Assembly (NCBI RefSeq): GCF_040649515.1
Contig: NZ_JBEZFP010000111.1
Location: 1-31,492, forward strand
Length of the DNA stretch: 31,492 nt
Source of the DNA: Yinghuangia elevatio
GTDB taxonomy: Bacteria; Actinomycetota; Actinomycetes; Streptomycetales; Streptomycetaceae
Direction: 5' to 3'
Of this stretch, positions 23,107 to 31,401 are shown in pieces. The notes beneath the pieces are model-generated. The model did no database searches. It had not been told where the DNA came from and was given only the letters and a program-made list of their open reading frames with translations. How positions within the stretch are numbered: the first letter of the stretch is position 1; every line of letters starts with the position of its first letter. A program made the translations under genes and the position numbers.

Positions 23107-23231
23107 GCCGCCGGGACCGGACTCGCCGCCGGTACCGGACTCGCCGGCGGGACCGGATTCGTCGCGGGACCCGATCCGACGGTGGGCCCCGACACACCGG
23201 CGGGACCGGACTCGCCGCCGGGACCGGACCC
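23107..23231. repeat. Degenerate 18-bp tandem array after the c-di-GMP gene
   Basis: Seven units, seeded by GCCGCCGGGACCGGACTC at 23107 and recurring at 23125, 23143, 23161 (17 bp), 23178, 23196 and 23214, start 14 bp after the stop codon at 23092. Units differ by one to five bases. Between 23232 and 23410 no convincing gene was seen. Confidence 0.85.
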
Positions 23232-23409
23232 GACCCACCCGACCAGGGGACTCACCCCGATGGCCTCAGCACGCCCGCGGGTTGCCGACGCGCGGGCGCG
23301 CCGCGGCTCGTTCCGCCCGCACCCCACCCCTCTGACCTCGTCTTTCGCGCACGACCGAGACCCTCGGCGGCGCCCGGCGTCGAGGGTTCGGACCCGTCCG
23401 CTCAAGATC

Positions 23410-23790
23410 CGTTGAACGGAGTTTGATGTCCGGTGGGCAGGAATTCAACCCTTTGGACGGGCGAAAACCGGCCGCCCATAAGGTGGTTGATGCTCACTGA
23501 TGTCCCTTTTGGTGCCATGTGCTGCGGACGACTGTGCCGATTCGGGGGAAAGTTTCAGCGCCATGTCGACACTGGAAATCTTCCTGCATTTCCATGGTCA
23601 ACTTCCGATATGTCTTGCCGACCCGCCGGTTGATGCGGCACGTCTACGCGCGAAGCAGGAGACCGTGTCCTTCCCGTGACCTTTATGAGACCAACCGTCG
23701 TCCTCTTTCCTGAGGCCTGGACCACTATGGTTCCGGCCCAGGCAGCGCCGGATGTCCAGCATGCGGCGCCTGGGCAGAGGGACTTCATCC
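23410..23790 (+). promoter_or_regulatory. Long, lower-GC leader of the peptide ABC operon with alternative hairpins
   Basis: This ~380-bp stretch is clearly less GC-rich than its surroundings and has no gene-like frame. Near its end, GCCTGG (23715-23720) can pair with CCAGGC (23738-23743), or GCCCAGGC (23736-23743) can pair with GCCTGGGC (23768-23775). The two stems exclude each other, and the second ends directly before the ribosome binding site AGAGGGA (about 23776-23782). This layout could control expression by attenuation or occlusion of the start. No known riboswitch class is recognised. Confidence 0.4.
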
Positions 23791-25395
23791 ATGGCACGTA
23801 CGAAGCGGGTAATAGCCGCGGTCGCGGTCAGCGTCATAGCGGCGAGCTCACTCGCGGCTTGCGGTGAGAAGAAGAAGGACAACAGCCAGCCGGGCGGTCC
23901 GAGCGGCGGATCCCCCAACACGGGCGCGACGGTGATCCTCGGCACCACCGACAGCAAGGTGACCTCCCTCGACCCGGCGGGCGCGTACGACCTGCCGTCG
24001 TGGACGATCTACTGGAACACCTTCCAGACGCTGCTGAGCCTGCCCGCGGGGAGCACCACCCCGACACCGGACGCCGCGCAGAAGTGCGAGTGGACGAACC
24101 CGAAGGTCTACACCTGCACCCTCAAGGACGGGCTGACCTTCTCCAACGGGACCCCGCTCACCTCCGAGGACGTCAAGTTCTCGTTCGACCGCATGATGAA
24201 GATCGCGGACCCCGAAGGGCCTTCGAGCCTTCTGGAGTCGCTGGAGAAGACCGACGCACCCGACCCGAAGACGGTCGTCTTCACCCTCAAGACCGAGGAC
24301 GCGACCCTCCCGCACAAGCTCACCACCGGCGTCGGCATGATCGTGCCGTCCGACGAGAAGTACCCGGCGGACAAGCTCCGCGAGGACAACGTGCTGGTCG
24401 GCTCCGGGCCCTACAAGCTCGACAACTTCAAGCCCGACGAGGAGGCCGCCTTCTCGGTCAACGCCTCGTACAAGGGCGACGCGAAGGCGGCGAACGGCAA
24501 GTTCGTCATGCGCTACTACGCCGAGGCGTCGACGCTGAAGCAGGCCGTCCAGAAGGGCGACGTCGACGTCGCCTTCCGCGGGCTCACCCCCACCGACGTC
24601 GCCGACCTGCGCGGCAAGGCCTCCGGCGGGGGCTACCAGGTCATCGACGGCGAGGGCACCGAACTTCGCTACATGACGTTCAACGTCACCACCGCGCCCG
24701 CCGACCAGAAGGCGGTCCGGCAGGCCATCGCCCAGGTCGTCGACCGCGAGGCGATCGCCAAGAACGTCTACAACGACACCGTCACCCCGACGTACTCGAT
24801 GATCCCGAACGGCGTGCAGGCGCACACCGACGCGTTCAAGGACAAGTACGGCGCCCCCGACAAGGCCAAGGCCAAGGCGTTCCTGGACGCCGCCGGCATC
24901 ACCCAGCCGGTGAACATCACGCTCTGGTACACGCCGACCCGCTACGGCGCCGTCACCGCCGACGAATACGTCGAGATCAAGCGGCAGTTGGAGGCAAGCG
25001 GGCTGTTCAAGGTGGACCTCCAGTCCACCGAGTGGCAGCAGTACCAGACCGACTACAAGGCGGGTAAGTTCGCCGCCTTCGGCCTCGGCTGGTTCCCGGA
25101 CTTCCCGGACCCGGACAACTACACCGCGCCGTTCCTCTACAAGGGCGGCTACTTCAAGAACAACTACGACAACCCCGCGGTCAACGACCTGGTCACCAAG
25201 TCCCAGGGGCAGACCGACCGCAAGGCCGCCGAGCCGACGTTCGCGGACATCCAGAAGCAGACCGCCGAGGACGTCCCGGTGCTGCCGATGTGGCAGGGCA
25301 AGCAGATCGCGGCCGCGCGTACCGGTGTCACCGGCGTCAAGGAGACGCTCGACCCGTCGTACATCGTCAGGTTCTGGATGATCGGCAAGCAGTAG
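23791..25395 (+). CDS. Peptide/dipeptide-type ABC transporter substrate-binding lipoprotein
   Basis: 534 aa. It begins with a lipoprotein signal peptide, MARTKRVIAAVAVSVIAASSLAACG, with lipobox LAAC and lipidated Cys24, so the protein is anchored to the outer face of the membrane. The rest is a family-5 solute-binding protein (SBP_bac_5): VTSLDPAGAYDLPSWTIYWNTFQTLL, the family signature region LKDGLTFSNGTPLTSEDVKFSFDRMM (~residues 112-137), and LRYMTFNVTTAPADQKAVRQAIAQVVDREAIAKNVY. Ligands of this family include oligopeptides, dipeptides, nickel and some sugars or opines. The exact one is not readable. The ATG at 23791 has AGAGGGA 8 nt upstream. It is the first gene of a complete five-gene importer operon. 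Confidence 0.95.
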   Translation: MARTKRVIAAVAVSVIAASSLAACGEKKKDNSQPGGPSGGSPNTGATVILGTTDSKVTSLDPAGAYDLPSWTIYWNTFQTLLSLPAGSTTPTPDAAQKCEWTNPKVYTCTLKDGLTFSNGTPLTSEDVKFSFDRMMKIADPEGPSSLLESLEKTDAPDPKTVVFTLKTEDATLPHKLTTGVGMIVPSDEKYPADKLREDNVLVGSGPYKLDNFKPDEEAAFSVNASYKGDAKAANGKFVMRYYAEASTLKQAVQKGDVDVAFRGLTPTDVADLRGKASGGGYQVIDGEGTELRYMTFNVTTAPADQKAVRQAIAQVVDREAIAKNVYNDTVTPTYSMIPNGVQAHTDAFKDKYGAPDKAKAKAFLDAAGITQPVNITLWYTPTRYGAVTADEYVEIKRQLEASGLFKVDLQSTEWQQYQTDYKAGKFAAFGLGWFPDFPDPDNYTAPFLYKGGYFKNNYDNPAVNDLVTKSQGQTDRKAAEPTFADIQKQTAEDVPVLPMWQGKQIAAARTGVTGVKETLDPSYIVRFWMIGKQ

Positions 25396-25420
25396 CAGGC
25401 AGCGCTGTAGCTCCGCACGA

Positions 25421-25478
25421 GGGGGCGTCGGCCGGACGGAACTCCCGCCGCCGGGAGACCGATCCGTACGACGCCCCC
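25421..25478 (+). other. Branched stem-loop between binding-protein and permease genes
   Basis: GGGGGCGTCG (25421-25430) pairs perfectly with CGACGCCCCC (25469-25478), and CTCCCG/CGGGAG (25442-25447 with 25452-25457) makes an inner arm. Such structures after the binding-protein gene usually stabilise the upstream mRNA or partly end transcription, giving more binding protein than membrane components. It sits 25 bp after the stop. Confidence 0.7.
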
Positions 25479-25506
25479 GCGTCGCGCCCACGAGGAAGTC
25501 CGACAC

Positions 25507-26538
25507 ATGAGTCAGAAATCCGGGTCGCTGAGCCGGTACATAGCGATGCGCGTGCTGCTCGCCATCCCGATGATCTTCGTCCTGCTCACCCTGGTCTTCG
25601 TGATGCTCAGGGTGGCCCCCGGCGACCCCATCAGCGCATCTGCGGGCGGCGCGAAGCTGTCCGACGAGAAGATCGCGGAGCTGCGGCACGCGGCCGGCTA
25701 CGACAAGCCGCTCATCGAGCAGTACGGCACGTACCTCGCCGACGTCGTGCGGCTCGACTTCGGCAAGTCCATCTCCACGAACCAGGACGTCGGCGACGTC
25801 ATCCTCGACAAGGGCGGCGCCACCGTCACCCTGGCCACCGGCGCCCTGCTGTTCGCGCTGGTGATCGGCATCCCCGTCGGCCTGCTCGCGGGACGCTTCC
25901 GGGACAGCGGATTCGACGTCTTCGCAAGGCTGTTCGGCATCATCACGTACGCCGCACCGGTGTTCGTGGTCGGCCTGCTCGCCCAGCAGCTCTTCGCGAC
26001 CAAACTGGGCTGGCTGCCGCTCGACGGCCAGACCGACCCGCTCATCGCGAACGACATCCCGGCCACCACCCACATCCTCATCCTCGACGCGATCTGGGTG
26101 AACGACTGGGAAGTCGTCTTCAACGTCCTGTGGCACCTGATCCTGCCGGCCTGCACCCTCGGCCTGCTGATCGTCGGCGTGTTCATCCGCATGGTCCGCA
26201 TCAACCTCATCCAGACGCTGCGCGGCGACTACGTCGAGGCGGCGCGCGCCCGCGGCATCCGCGAACGCGACGTCGTCACCAAGCACGGCTTCCGCAACGC
26301 GCTGGTACCGGTCGTGACCGTGATCGGCCTGCAGGTCGCGCTGCTGCTCGGCGGATCGGTGCTCACCGAGAAGACCTTCAACTGGCCCGGACTCGGCAAG
26401 CAGCTCATCGAGTTCCTCAACAGCCGCGACTACGTCGCGGTGCAGGGCATCGTCACCTTCATCGCCCTCGTGGTCGTGGTGATCAGCATGCTCATCGACA
26501 TCATCAACGCGCTGATCGACCCGAGGGTGCGGTACTGA
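25507..26538 (+). CDS. Peptide ABC transporter permease, DppB/OppB type
   Basis: 343 aa with about six transmembrane segments. The first is RYIAMRVLLAIPMIFVLLTLVFVMLRVAPGDP, a hallmark of the DppB/OppB group. The cytoplasmic EAA-like coupling loop is DYVEAARARGIRERDVVTKHGFRNALVPVVTVIGLQ (~residues 241-276), which contacts the ATPases. A large extracytoplasmic loop lies between TM1 and TM2. The ATG at 25507 has GAGGAAG 9 nt upstream. The TGA stop shares one base with the ATG of the next permease, so the two should be made in equal amounts. Together they form the membrane channel for the binding protein's ligand. Confidence 0.95.
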   Translation: MSQKSGSLSRYIAMRVLLAIPMIFVLLTLVFVMLRVAPGDPISASAGGAKLSDEKIAELRHAAGYDKPLIEQYGTYLADVVRLDFGKSISTNQDVGDVILDKGGATVTLATGALLFALVIGIPVGLLAGRFRDSGFDVFARLFGIITYAAPVFVVGLLAQQLFATKLGWLPLDGQTDPLIANDIPATTHILILDAIWVNDWEVVFNVLWHLILPACTLGLLIVGVFIRMVRINLIQTLRGDYVEAARARGIRERDVVTKHGFRNALVPVVTVIGLQVALLLGGSVLTEKTFNWPGLGKQLIEFLNSRDYVAVQGIVTFIALVVVVISMLIDIINALIDPRVRY

Positions 26539-27782
26539 TGGCCAATCTCCCCACCGAACTCGTCGCGCCGCTCGCCGACGAGGTCGAACCGCCCAGGCGG
26601 TCCTCGCACGGCGTGCGCCGCGTCCTCGCGCCCATCCGCGAAGCCCAGGGCCTCGCCCGGTTCATGCTGTGGTCCGGGCTCGCCATCACCGGCATGTTCG
26701 TGGTGATCGCGGTCTTCGCCCCGTGGATCGCGCCGTACGGCCACGACAGCTACGAATCCGGCGGCGAACGCTTCCCCAAGCAGCAATCACCGGGCGGCGA
26801 CCACCCGTTCGGCACCACCGTGCAGAACTTCGACGTGCTCTCGCGCGTCGTCTGGGGAGCCCGCACGGCACTCGAAGTCATGGTGTACGCCGTCGCGTTC
26901 TCGCTCTTCGTCGGCGTCCTGCTCGGCCTGCTCTCCGGCTACTTCGGCGGCTGGCTCGACCGCATCCTCGTGCTGGTCATGGACACGCTCTTCGCGTTCC
27001 CGTACCTGCTGCTGGCCATCGTGGCCGCGTTCATGTTCTCCGACGTCCCCGGCGGGGGCGTCGTCACGGCGGCGCTCGCCATCACGGTGGTGTACATACC
27101 GCAGTACTTCCGCGTCGTGCGCGCGTCGACGCTGTCGGCGCGCGAGGCGACGTACGTCGAGGCCGCCCGCGCGATGGGCGCAAAGCCGCGCACCATCATC
27201 AGCAAGTACGTGTTCTCCAACGTCATCCAGTCGGTGCCGGTCATCACGACGCTGAACGCCGCCGACGCCATCGCCACTCTCGCCGGACTCGGGTTCCTCG
27301 GCTTCGGCATCCAGCCGACCGAGGCCGCGGAGTGGGGGTACGACCTCCAGCGCGCGATCCCGGACCTCGGCGCCGACATGTGGTGGACCGCCACATTCCC
27401 GGGTATCGCCATCGTGTTGGCCATCCTCGGCTTCACCCTGGTCGGCGAGGGCCTGAACGACGTCATGAACCCGTCGATGCGCAAGCGGCGGATCCGCCCG
27501 GTCGTGATCCCGCCGATCACCAAGCCGCGCGCGACGGTCACGCTCGCGGGCGGACCGCGCGACGCGAACGCGGGCCCGGACGAGGGCGACGGCCCGGCCG
27601 CCGACGTGGGTGTACCGAAACAAGCCGGGGCCAAAGAGCAAGCCGAAGCCACGGGACGAACCAAGGCCGAGGAACAGGCCGCAGCCACAGCCGCAGCGCA
27701 ACTCGAAGCCGCAGCGCAACCCGAGGCCGCAGCGCAAGCCGAGGCCGACGATCGAGCCGAGACAGGGGAGGAGACCAAGTGA
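26538..27782 (+). CDS. Peptide ABC transporter permease, DppC/OppC type, with long C-terminal tail
   Basis: 414 aa. Residues ~1-325 are a standard DppC/OppC permease: N-terminal FMLWSGLAITGMFVVIAVFAPWIAPYG, DHPFGTTVQNFDVLSRVVWGARTAL, FPYLLLAIVAAF, and the EAA-type loop TYVEAARAMGAKPRTIISKYVFSNVI, which docks on the ATPase. The last ~85 residues are an Ala/Gln/Glu-rich tail with a repeating AAAQxEA pattern (AAAQLEAAAQPEAAAQAEA), likely cytoplasmic and helical or disordered. This is unusual compared with the ~300-aa family norm. The start overlaps the upstream stop (TGATG) and the stop overlaps the next GTG (GTGA), so the operon is tightly coupled. Confidence 0.93.
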   Translation: MANLPTELVAPLADEVEPPRRSSHGVRRVLAPIREAQGLARFMLWSGLAITGMFVVIAVFAPWIAPYGHDSYESGGERFPKQQSPGGDHPFGTTVQNFDVLSRVVWGARTALEVMVYAVAFSLFVGVLLGLLSGYFGGWLDRILVLVMDTLFAFPYLLLAIVAAFMFSDVPGGGVVTAALAITVVYIPQYFRVVRASTLSAREATYVEAARAMGAKPRTIISKYVFSNVIQSVPVITTLNAADAIATLAGLGFLGFGIQPTEAAEWGYDLQRAIPDLGADMWWTATFPGIAIVLAILGFTLVGEGLNDVMNPSMRKRRIRPVVIPPITKPRATVTLAGGPRDANAGPDEGDGPAADVGVPKQAGAKEQAEATGRTKAEEQAAATAAAQLEAAAQPEAAAQAEADDRAETGEETK

Positions 27783-28882
27783 CCTCCGCAGACACCGAAA
27801 AGGGTGCGTCCCGGGACGCCGCGCCGCCGTCCGCCCCGGGCCCCGGCCCGGCCGGAGACCTCGCCGCGCCCGTCCTGTCCGCGCGTGACCTGCGCGTCTG
27901 GTACGGCAGCGAGCGCGGCCCCGTCACCGCCGTGGACGGCGTCTCGTTCGACGTACGCCCCGGCGAAACCCTGGGCCTGGTCGGCGAATCCGGCTGCGGC
28001 AAGTCGACGCTCGGCCGCGGCGTCCTCGGACTGCTGCCGCCCGGCACCGCCGTCGACGGCGAAGTGCGGTTCGGCGGCCGGAACCTGGTCGGCATGCCGC
28101 CGCGCGAGCTCCAACGCCTGCGCGGCCCGGAACTCGGGCTGATCTTCCAGGAGCCCATGACCCGGCTCAACCCGCTGATGCGTGTCTCCGAGCACTTCGA
28201 GGAGGCGCTGCGCACCCACAACCGCGAACTCACCAAGGCCCAAGTGCGGGACAGGGCACTGGAGTCGCTGCGCGGCATGGGCATCCCGGCGAGCCGCTAC
28301 GAGTCCTACCCGCACGAGTTCTCCGGCGGCATGCGGCAGCGCATCATGATCGCGCTCGCGCTCGTGCTGCGCCCGGCCTTCGTGGTGGCCGACGAACCGA
28401 CCACGGCCCTCGATGTCCTCGTCGAGGCGCAGATCATCCAGATCCTCGCCGACCTGCGCCGCAACTTCGACACCGCGCTCGTCCTCATCACCCACAACCT
28501 CGGCATCGTCGCCGAGGCGTGCGACCGGGTCGCGGTGATGTACGCCGGCCACATCGTCGAACAGGGCGACGCCCGCGAGGTGTTCGCCAACCCGCAGCAC
28601 CCGTACACGCAGGAACTGATGCGCTCCACGATCTCGCTCGGCACCACGGGGCTGCACTTCATCCCCGGCTCGCCGCCGGACCTCGCGAACCCGCCGACGG
28701 GCTGCCGGTTCCATCCGCGCTGCCCCAAGGCGATGCGGGTGTGCCCCCAGGAGCCGCCGCCCGAGGTCACGCTGCCCTCCGGCAGCCGGACGACCTGCTG
28801 GCTCCCGGTGCCCGACATGACCACCGCGGAGGGACGCCGTCCGCTCGAGGCCGAGGAGATCAGCCTTGCCGACGAAGCCTGA
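27779..28882 (+). CDS. Peptide ABC transporter ATP-binding protein, DppD/OppD type
   Basis: 367 aa. It powers import by ATP hydrolysis at the inner membrane face, paired with the next ATPase. After a ~30-residue Pro/Ala-rich lead come Walker A GESGCGKST (69-77), Q-loop FQEPMTRLNPLM, signature FSGGMRQR, Walker B FVVADEPTTALD and the H-loop ITHNLG. The C-terminal oligopeptide-transporter extension has four cysteines (CRFHPRCPKAMRVC ... TTCW), the pattern linked to an iron-sulfur cluster in mycobacterial DppD. The GTG start overlaps the permease stop by 4 nt. Confidence 0.95.
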   Translation: MTSADTEKGASRDAAPPSAPGPGPAGDLAAPVLSARDLRVWYGSERGPVTAVDGVSFDVRPGETLGLVGESGCGKSTLGRGVLGLLPPGTAVDGEVRFGGRNLVGMPPRELQRLRGPELGLIFQEPMTRLNPLMRVSEHFEEALRTHNRELTKAQVRDRALESLRGMGIPASRYESYPHEFSGGMRQRIMIALALVLRPAFVVADEPTTALDVLVEAQIIQILADLRRNFDTALVLITHNLGIVAEACDRVAVMYAGHIVEQGDAREVFANPQHPYTQELMRSTISLGTTGLHFIPGSPPDLANPPTGCRFHPRCPKAMRVCPQEPPPEVTLPSGSRTTCWLPVPDMTTAEGRRPLEAEEISLADEA

Positions 28883-30230
28883 CATGCGAAAGGCGGCTCC
28901 CACCGCCGATTCCCCCGCCGCCGCACCGAGCGGCGGGCCGGGCGGAACTCTGGACAGCAACCGGGGTGAAACCCTTGTCGAAGTCACCGGCCTGAAGGTG
29001 CACTTCCCGCTGCGCGGCGGCCTGTTCCAGCGCGGGGCGGCGGCCGTCAAGGCGGTCGACGGTGTCTCCTTCACCCTCCGCAAGGGCGAAGTCCTGGGCC
29101 TGGTGGGCGAGTCCGGATCCGGCAAGACGACCCTGGGGCGCACCCTGCTCGGCCTCAACCGGGCGACCGGCGGCAGCATCCGCTACCGGGGCCGCGACCT
29201 CGCGACCCTCAAGGAGTCCCAACTCCGGCCGATGCGCCGCCGGTTGCAGATGATTTTCCAGGACCCGCACGCGTCCCTCAATCCGACGATGGACATCGCG
29301 ACCGCGGTCGGGCACCCGCTGCTCGTCCACCGGCTCGTCACCGACCGGGAGGAGCGGCGGCGCAAGGTCGCCGAGACCCTGGAGCGCGTGGGGCTCAGCC
29401 CGGCCGAGCTGTTCATGGACAAGTACCCGTCCGACCTGTCGGGTGGTCAGAAGCAGCGGGCGGTCATGGCCCGGGCCATCATCGCCGGGCCCGAACTCCT
29501 CGTCGCCGACGAGCCGATCTCGATGCTCGACATGAGCGTGCGGGCCAAGATCCTGCAGCTCTTCCTCGACCTCAAGAACGATCTCGACCTGACGTACGTC
29601 TACGTCACCCACGACCTGGCCAGCGCCAAGTTCTTCTGCGACCGCATCGCCATCATGTATCTGGGCCGGATCGTCGAGATCGGCACGACCGCGGAGATCT
29701 TCGCGAACCCGAGGCACCCGTACACCAAGGCGCTGCTGGGGGCGATCCCCGACCCCGAAAAGGCGGGCGTGCCGCGCAACTTGCCGCGCGGCGAGGTGCC
29801 GGACGCGGTCCTGCCGCCGCTGGGCTGCGCGTTCCACCCCCGTTGCCCGGTGGCCGTGGCCTCCTGTGGATGGGAGGCCCGCGATCTCGGGGCGCTCCTG
29901 GAACGGCACTGGCTGGTCGCGGGCGAGGACGCGCGGGTCGCCGAGTCGGCGATGTTCGGCCGCCCGGAGGAGCTGGGTGTGGCCGGGCCGCGCCAGATCC
30001 TGCTCACCCCGGCCAAGCAGACGACGGCCGCCCAGGTCGTGGACCTGCTCAGGCGGGTCCGCGAGAAGACCGCCGACGACCCCTTCTGGCGCGGCGTGAC
30101 GGAGTGCGAAGTCCGGGGCGGCAAGGTGTACATCGCCTTCGCCGAGGCCAGTGACCCGCGTCTGCGCGTGGTCGCCGCCACCGCGAACACGGAGGCACCC
30201 GTCTCGGTGGCCTGCCATCTCGTCGAGTAG
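28866..30230 (+). CDS. Peptide ABC transporter ATP-binding protein, DppF/OppF type, with extra C-terminal domain
   Basis: 454 aa. Motifs are Walker A GESGSGKTT, Q-loop FQDPHASLNP, signature LSGGQKQR, Walker B LLVADEPISMLD (commonly DEPVSALD) and H-loop VTHDL. The oligopeptide-transporter tail GCAFHPRCPVAVASC follows. About 120 more residues (GWEARDLGALLERHW ... DDPFWRGVTECEVRGGKVYIAF ... VSVACHLVE) form an additional domain, recalled in other actinobacterial peptide ATPases but absent from enterobacterial DppF. The TTG start at 28866 has GAGGAG 6-8 nt upstream. An ATG at 28884 is possible but sits 25 nt from that signal. It overlaps the previous gene by 17 nt. It is the last gene of the operon. 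Confidence 0.93.
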   Translation: MPTKPDMRKAAPTADSPAAAPSGGPGGTLDSNRGETLVEVTGLKVHFPLRGGLFQRGAAAVKAVDGVSFTLRKGEVLGLVGESGSGKTTLGRTLLGLNRATGGSIRYRGRDLATLKESQLRPMRRRLQMIFQDPHASLNPTMDIATAVGHPLLVHRLVTDREERRRKVAETLERVGLSPAELFMDKYPSDLSGGQKQRAVMARAIIAGPELLVADEPISMLDMSVRAKILQLFLDLKNDLDLTYVYVTHDLASAKFFCDRIAIMYLGRIVEIGTTAEIFANPRHPYTKALLGAIPDPEKAGVPRNLPRGEVPDAVLPPLGCAFHPRCPVAVASCGWEARDLGALLERHWLVAGEDARVAESAMFGRPEELGVAGPRQILLTPAKQTTAAQVVDLLRRVREKTADDPFWRGVTECEVRGGKVYIAFAEASDPRLRVVAATANTEAPVSVACHLVE

Positions 30231-30265
30231 TGGATCAGAGGAGCACTCTCCAGGAAGGCATGACC

Positions 30266-31400
30266 TAGTGTGATGAGTCTTTAGTCAGCTATAGAAGTAG
30301 GCTGTCGTCATGGCGCGTATGGGACGGCCGACGGTCGATGTGGTGCTCACCGAGGATGAGCGCGAGACGTTGCTGCGCTGGGCGCGGCGGGCGACGTCCT
30401 CGCAGGCGCTCGCGCTGCGGTGCCGGATCGTGCTGGCGTGTGCTGGTGGCGCGTCGAACACGCAGGCGGGCAGGGACCTTTCGGTGCATCCGGTGACGGT
30501 GGCCAAATGGCGCCGGCGGTTCGCGGCCGACCGGCTGGAGGGCCTGGTCGACGAGCCCCGGCCCGGTGCGCCGCGCACCGTGTCCGACGCGCAGGTCGAG
30601 GACGTGGTCGTGCGGACGTTGGAGAGCACGCCGAGGGACGCCACGCACTGGTCGACCCGGTCGATGGCCGCCGAGGTCGGCCTGTCGCAGTCGACGGTCG
30701 CGCGGATCTGGCGCACCTTCGGCCTCAAACCGCACATGACCGACACCTTCAAGCTGTCCACCGACCCGCAGTTCATCGACAAGGTTCGCGACATCGTCGG
30801 GCTCTACCTCGCCCCGCCCGAACACGCCCTGGTGCTGTGCGTGGACGAGAAGTCCCAGATCCAGGCCCTGGACCGCTCGGCCCCGGTGCTGCCGATGATG
30901 CCCGGCATGCCCGAACGCCGCACCCACGACTACTCGCGCGGCGGCACCACCACGCTGTTCGCCGCGCTGAACGTCGCCACCGGCCAGGTCATCGGGCAGA
31001 TCCACCGCCGCCACCGCGCGACCGAGTTCAAGAAGTTCCTCGCCCGCATCGACAACGAGGTCCCCGCCGGCCTCGACGTCCACCTGATCTGCGACAACTA
31101 CGCCACCCACAAGACCCCCGCAATACAGAAGTGGCTGGCCGCGCACCCCCGCTTCCACATGCACTTCACACCCACGTACTCCTCCTGGCTCAACCAGGTC
31201 GAGCGCTGGTTCGGCCTGCTCACCGAACGCCAACTGCGGCGCGGCGCCCACAAGAACGTCCAAGCCCTCGAACGCGACATCCGCACCTGGATCAAGCACT
31301 GGAACGAGAACCCCAAGCCGTTCACCTGGGTCAAGACCGCCGACGAGATCCTCGAACGCCTCACCGGCTATCTGAAGCGAATTAAAGACCCATCACACTA
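30266..31400 (+). mobile_element. Intact IS630-family insertion sequence
   Basis: The element proper is 30268-31398. Its left end GTGTGATGAGTCTTTA and right end (reverse complement GTGTGATGGGTCTTTA) match at 15 of 16 positions. It is bordered by TA duplications at 30266-30267 and 31399-31400, and both sides read CTAG. IS630 elements insert in CTAG and duplicate TA. The joined target would have read GACC-TA-GGTC, a 10-bp palindrome. It carries one complete transposase gene, so it is likely active or recently active. Confidence 0.93.
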
Positions 31401-31401
31401 G
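30310..31401 (+). CDS. IS630 family transposase
   Basis: 363 aa, full length. The N-terminal helix-turn-helix binding domains (LTEDERETLLRWARRATSSQALALRCRIVLACAGGASNTQAGRDLSVHPVTVAKWRRRF and a second HTH near WSTRSMAAEVGLSQSTVARIWRTFGL) are followed by a DDE catalytic core with D179 (CVDEKSQIQALDRS), D262 (LICDNYATHKTP) and E298 (SSWLNQVERWFGLLTE). The family signature HFTPTYSSWLNQVE is intact. The TAG stop is formed by the TA target duplication plus the flanking G, so the gene uses its target to terminate. It shares the C-terminal region with the decayed copy at 16358-16623. Confidence 0.96.
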   Translation: MARMGRPTVDVVLTEDERETLLRWARRATSSQALALRCRIVLACAGGASNTQAGRDLSVHPVTVAKWRRRFAADRLEGLVDEPRPGAPRTVSDAQVEDVVVRTLESTPRDATHWSTRSMAAEVGLSQSTVARIWRTFGLKPHMTDTFKLSTDPQFIDKVRDIVGLYLAPPEHALVLCVDEKSQIQALDRSAPVLPMMPGMPERRTHDYSRGGTTTLFAALNVATGQVIGQIHRRHRATEFKKFLARIDNEVPAGLDVHLICDNYATHKTPAIQKWLAAHPRFHMHFTPTYSSWLNQVERWFGLLTERQLRRGAHKNVQALERDIRTWIKHWNENPKPFTWVKTADEILERLTGYLKRIKDPSH

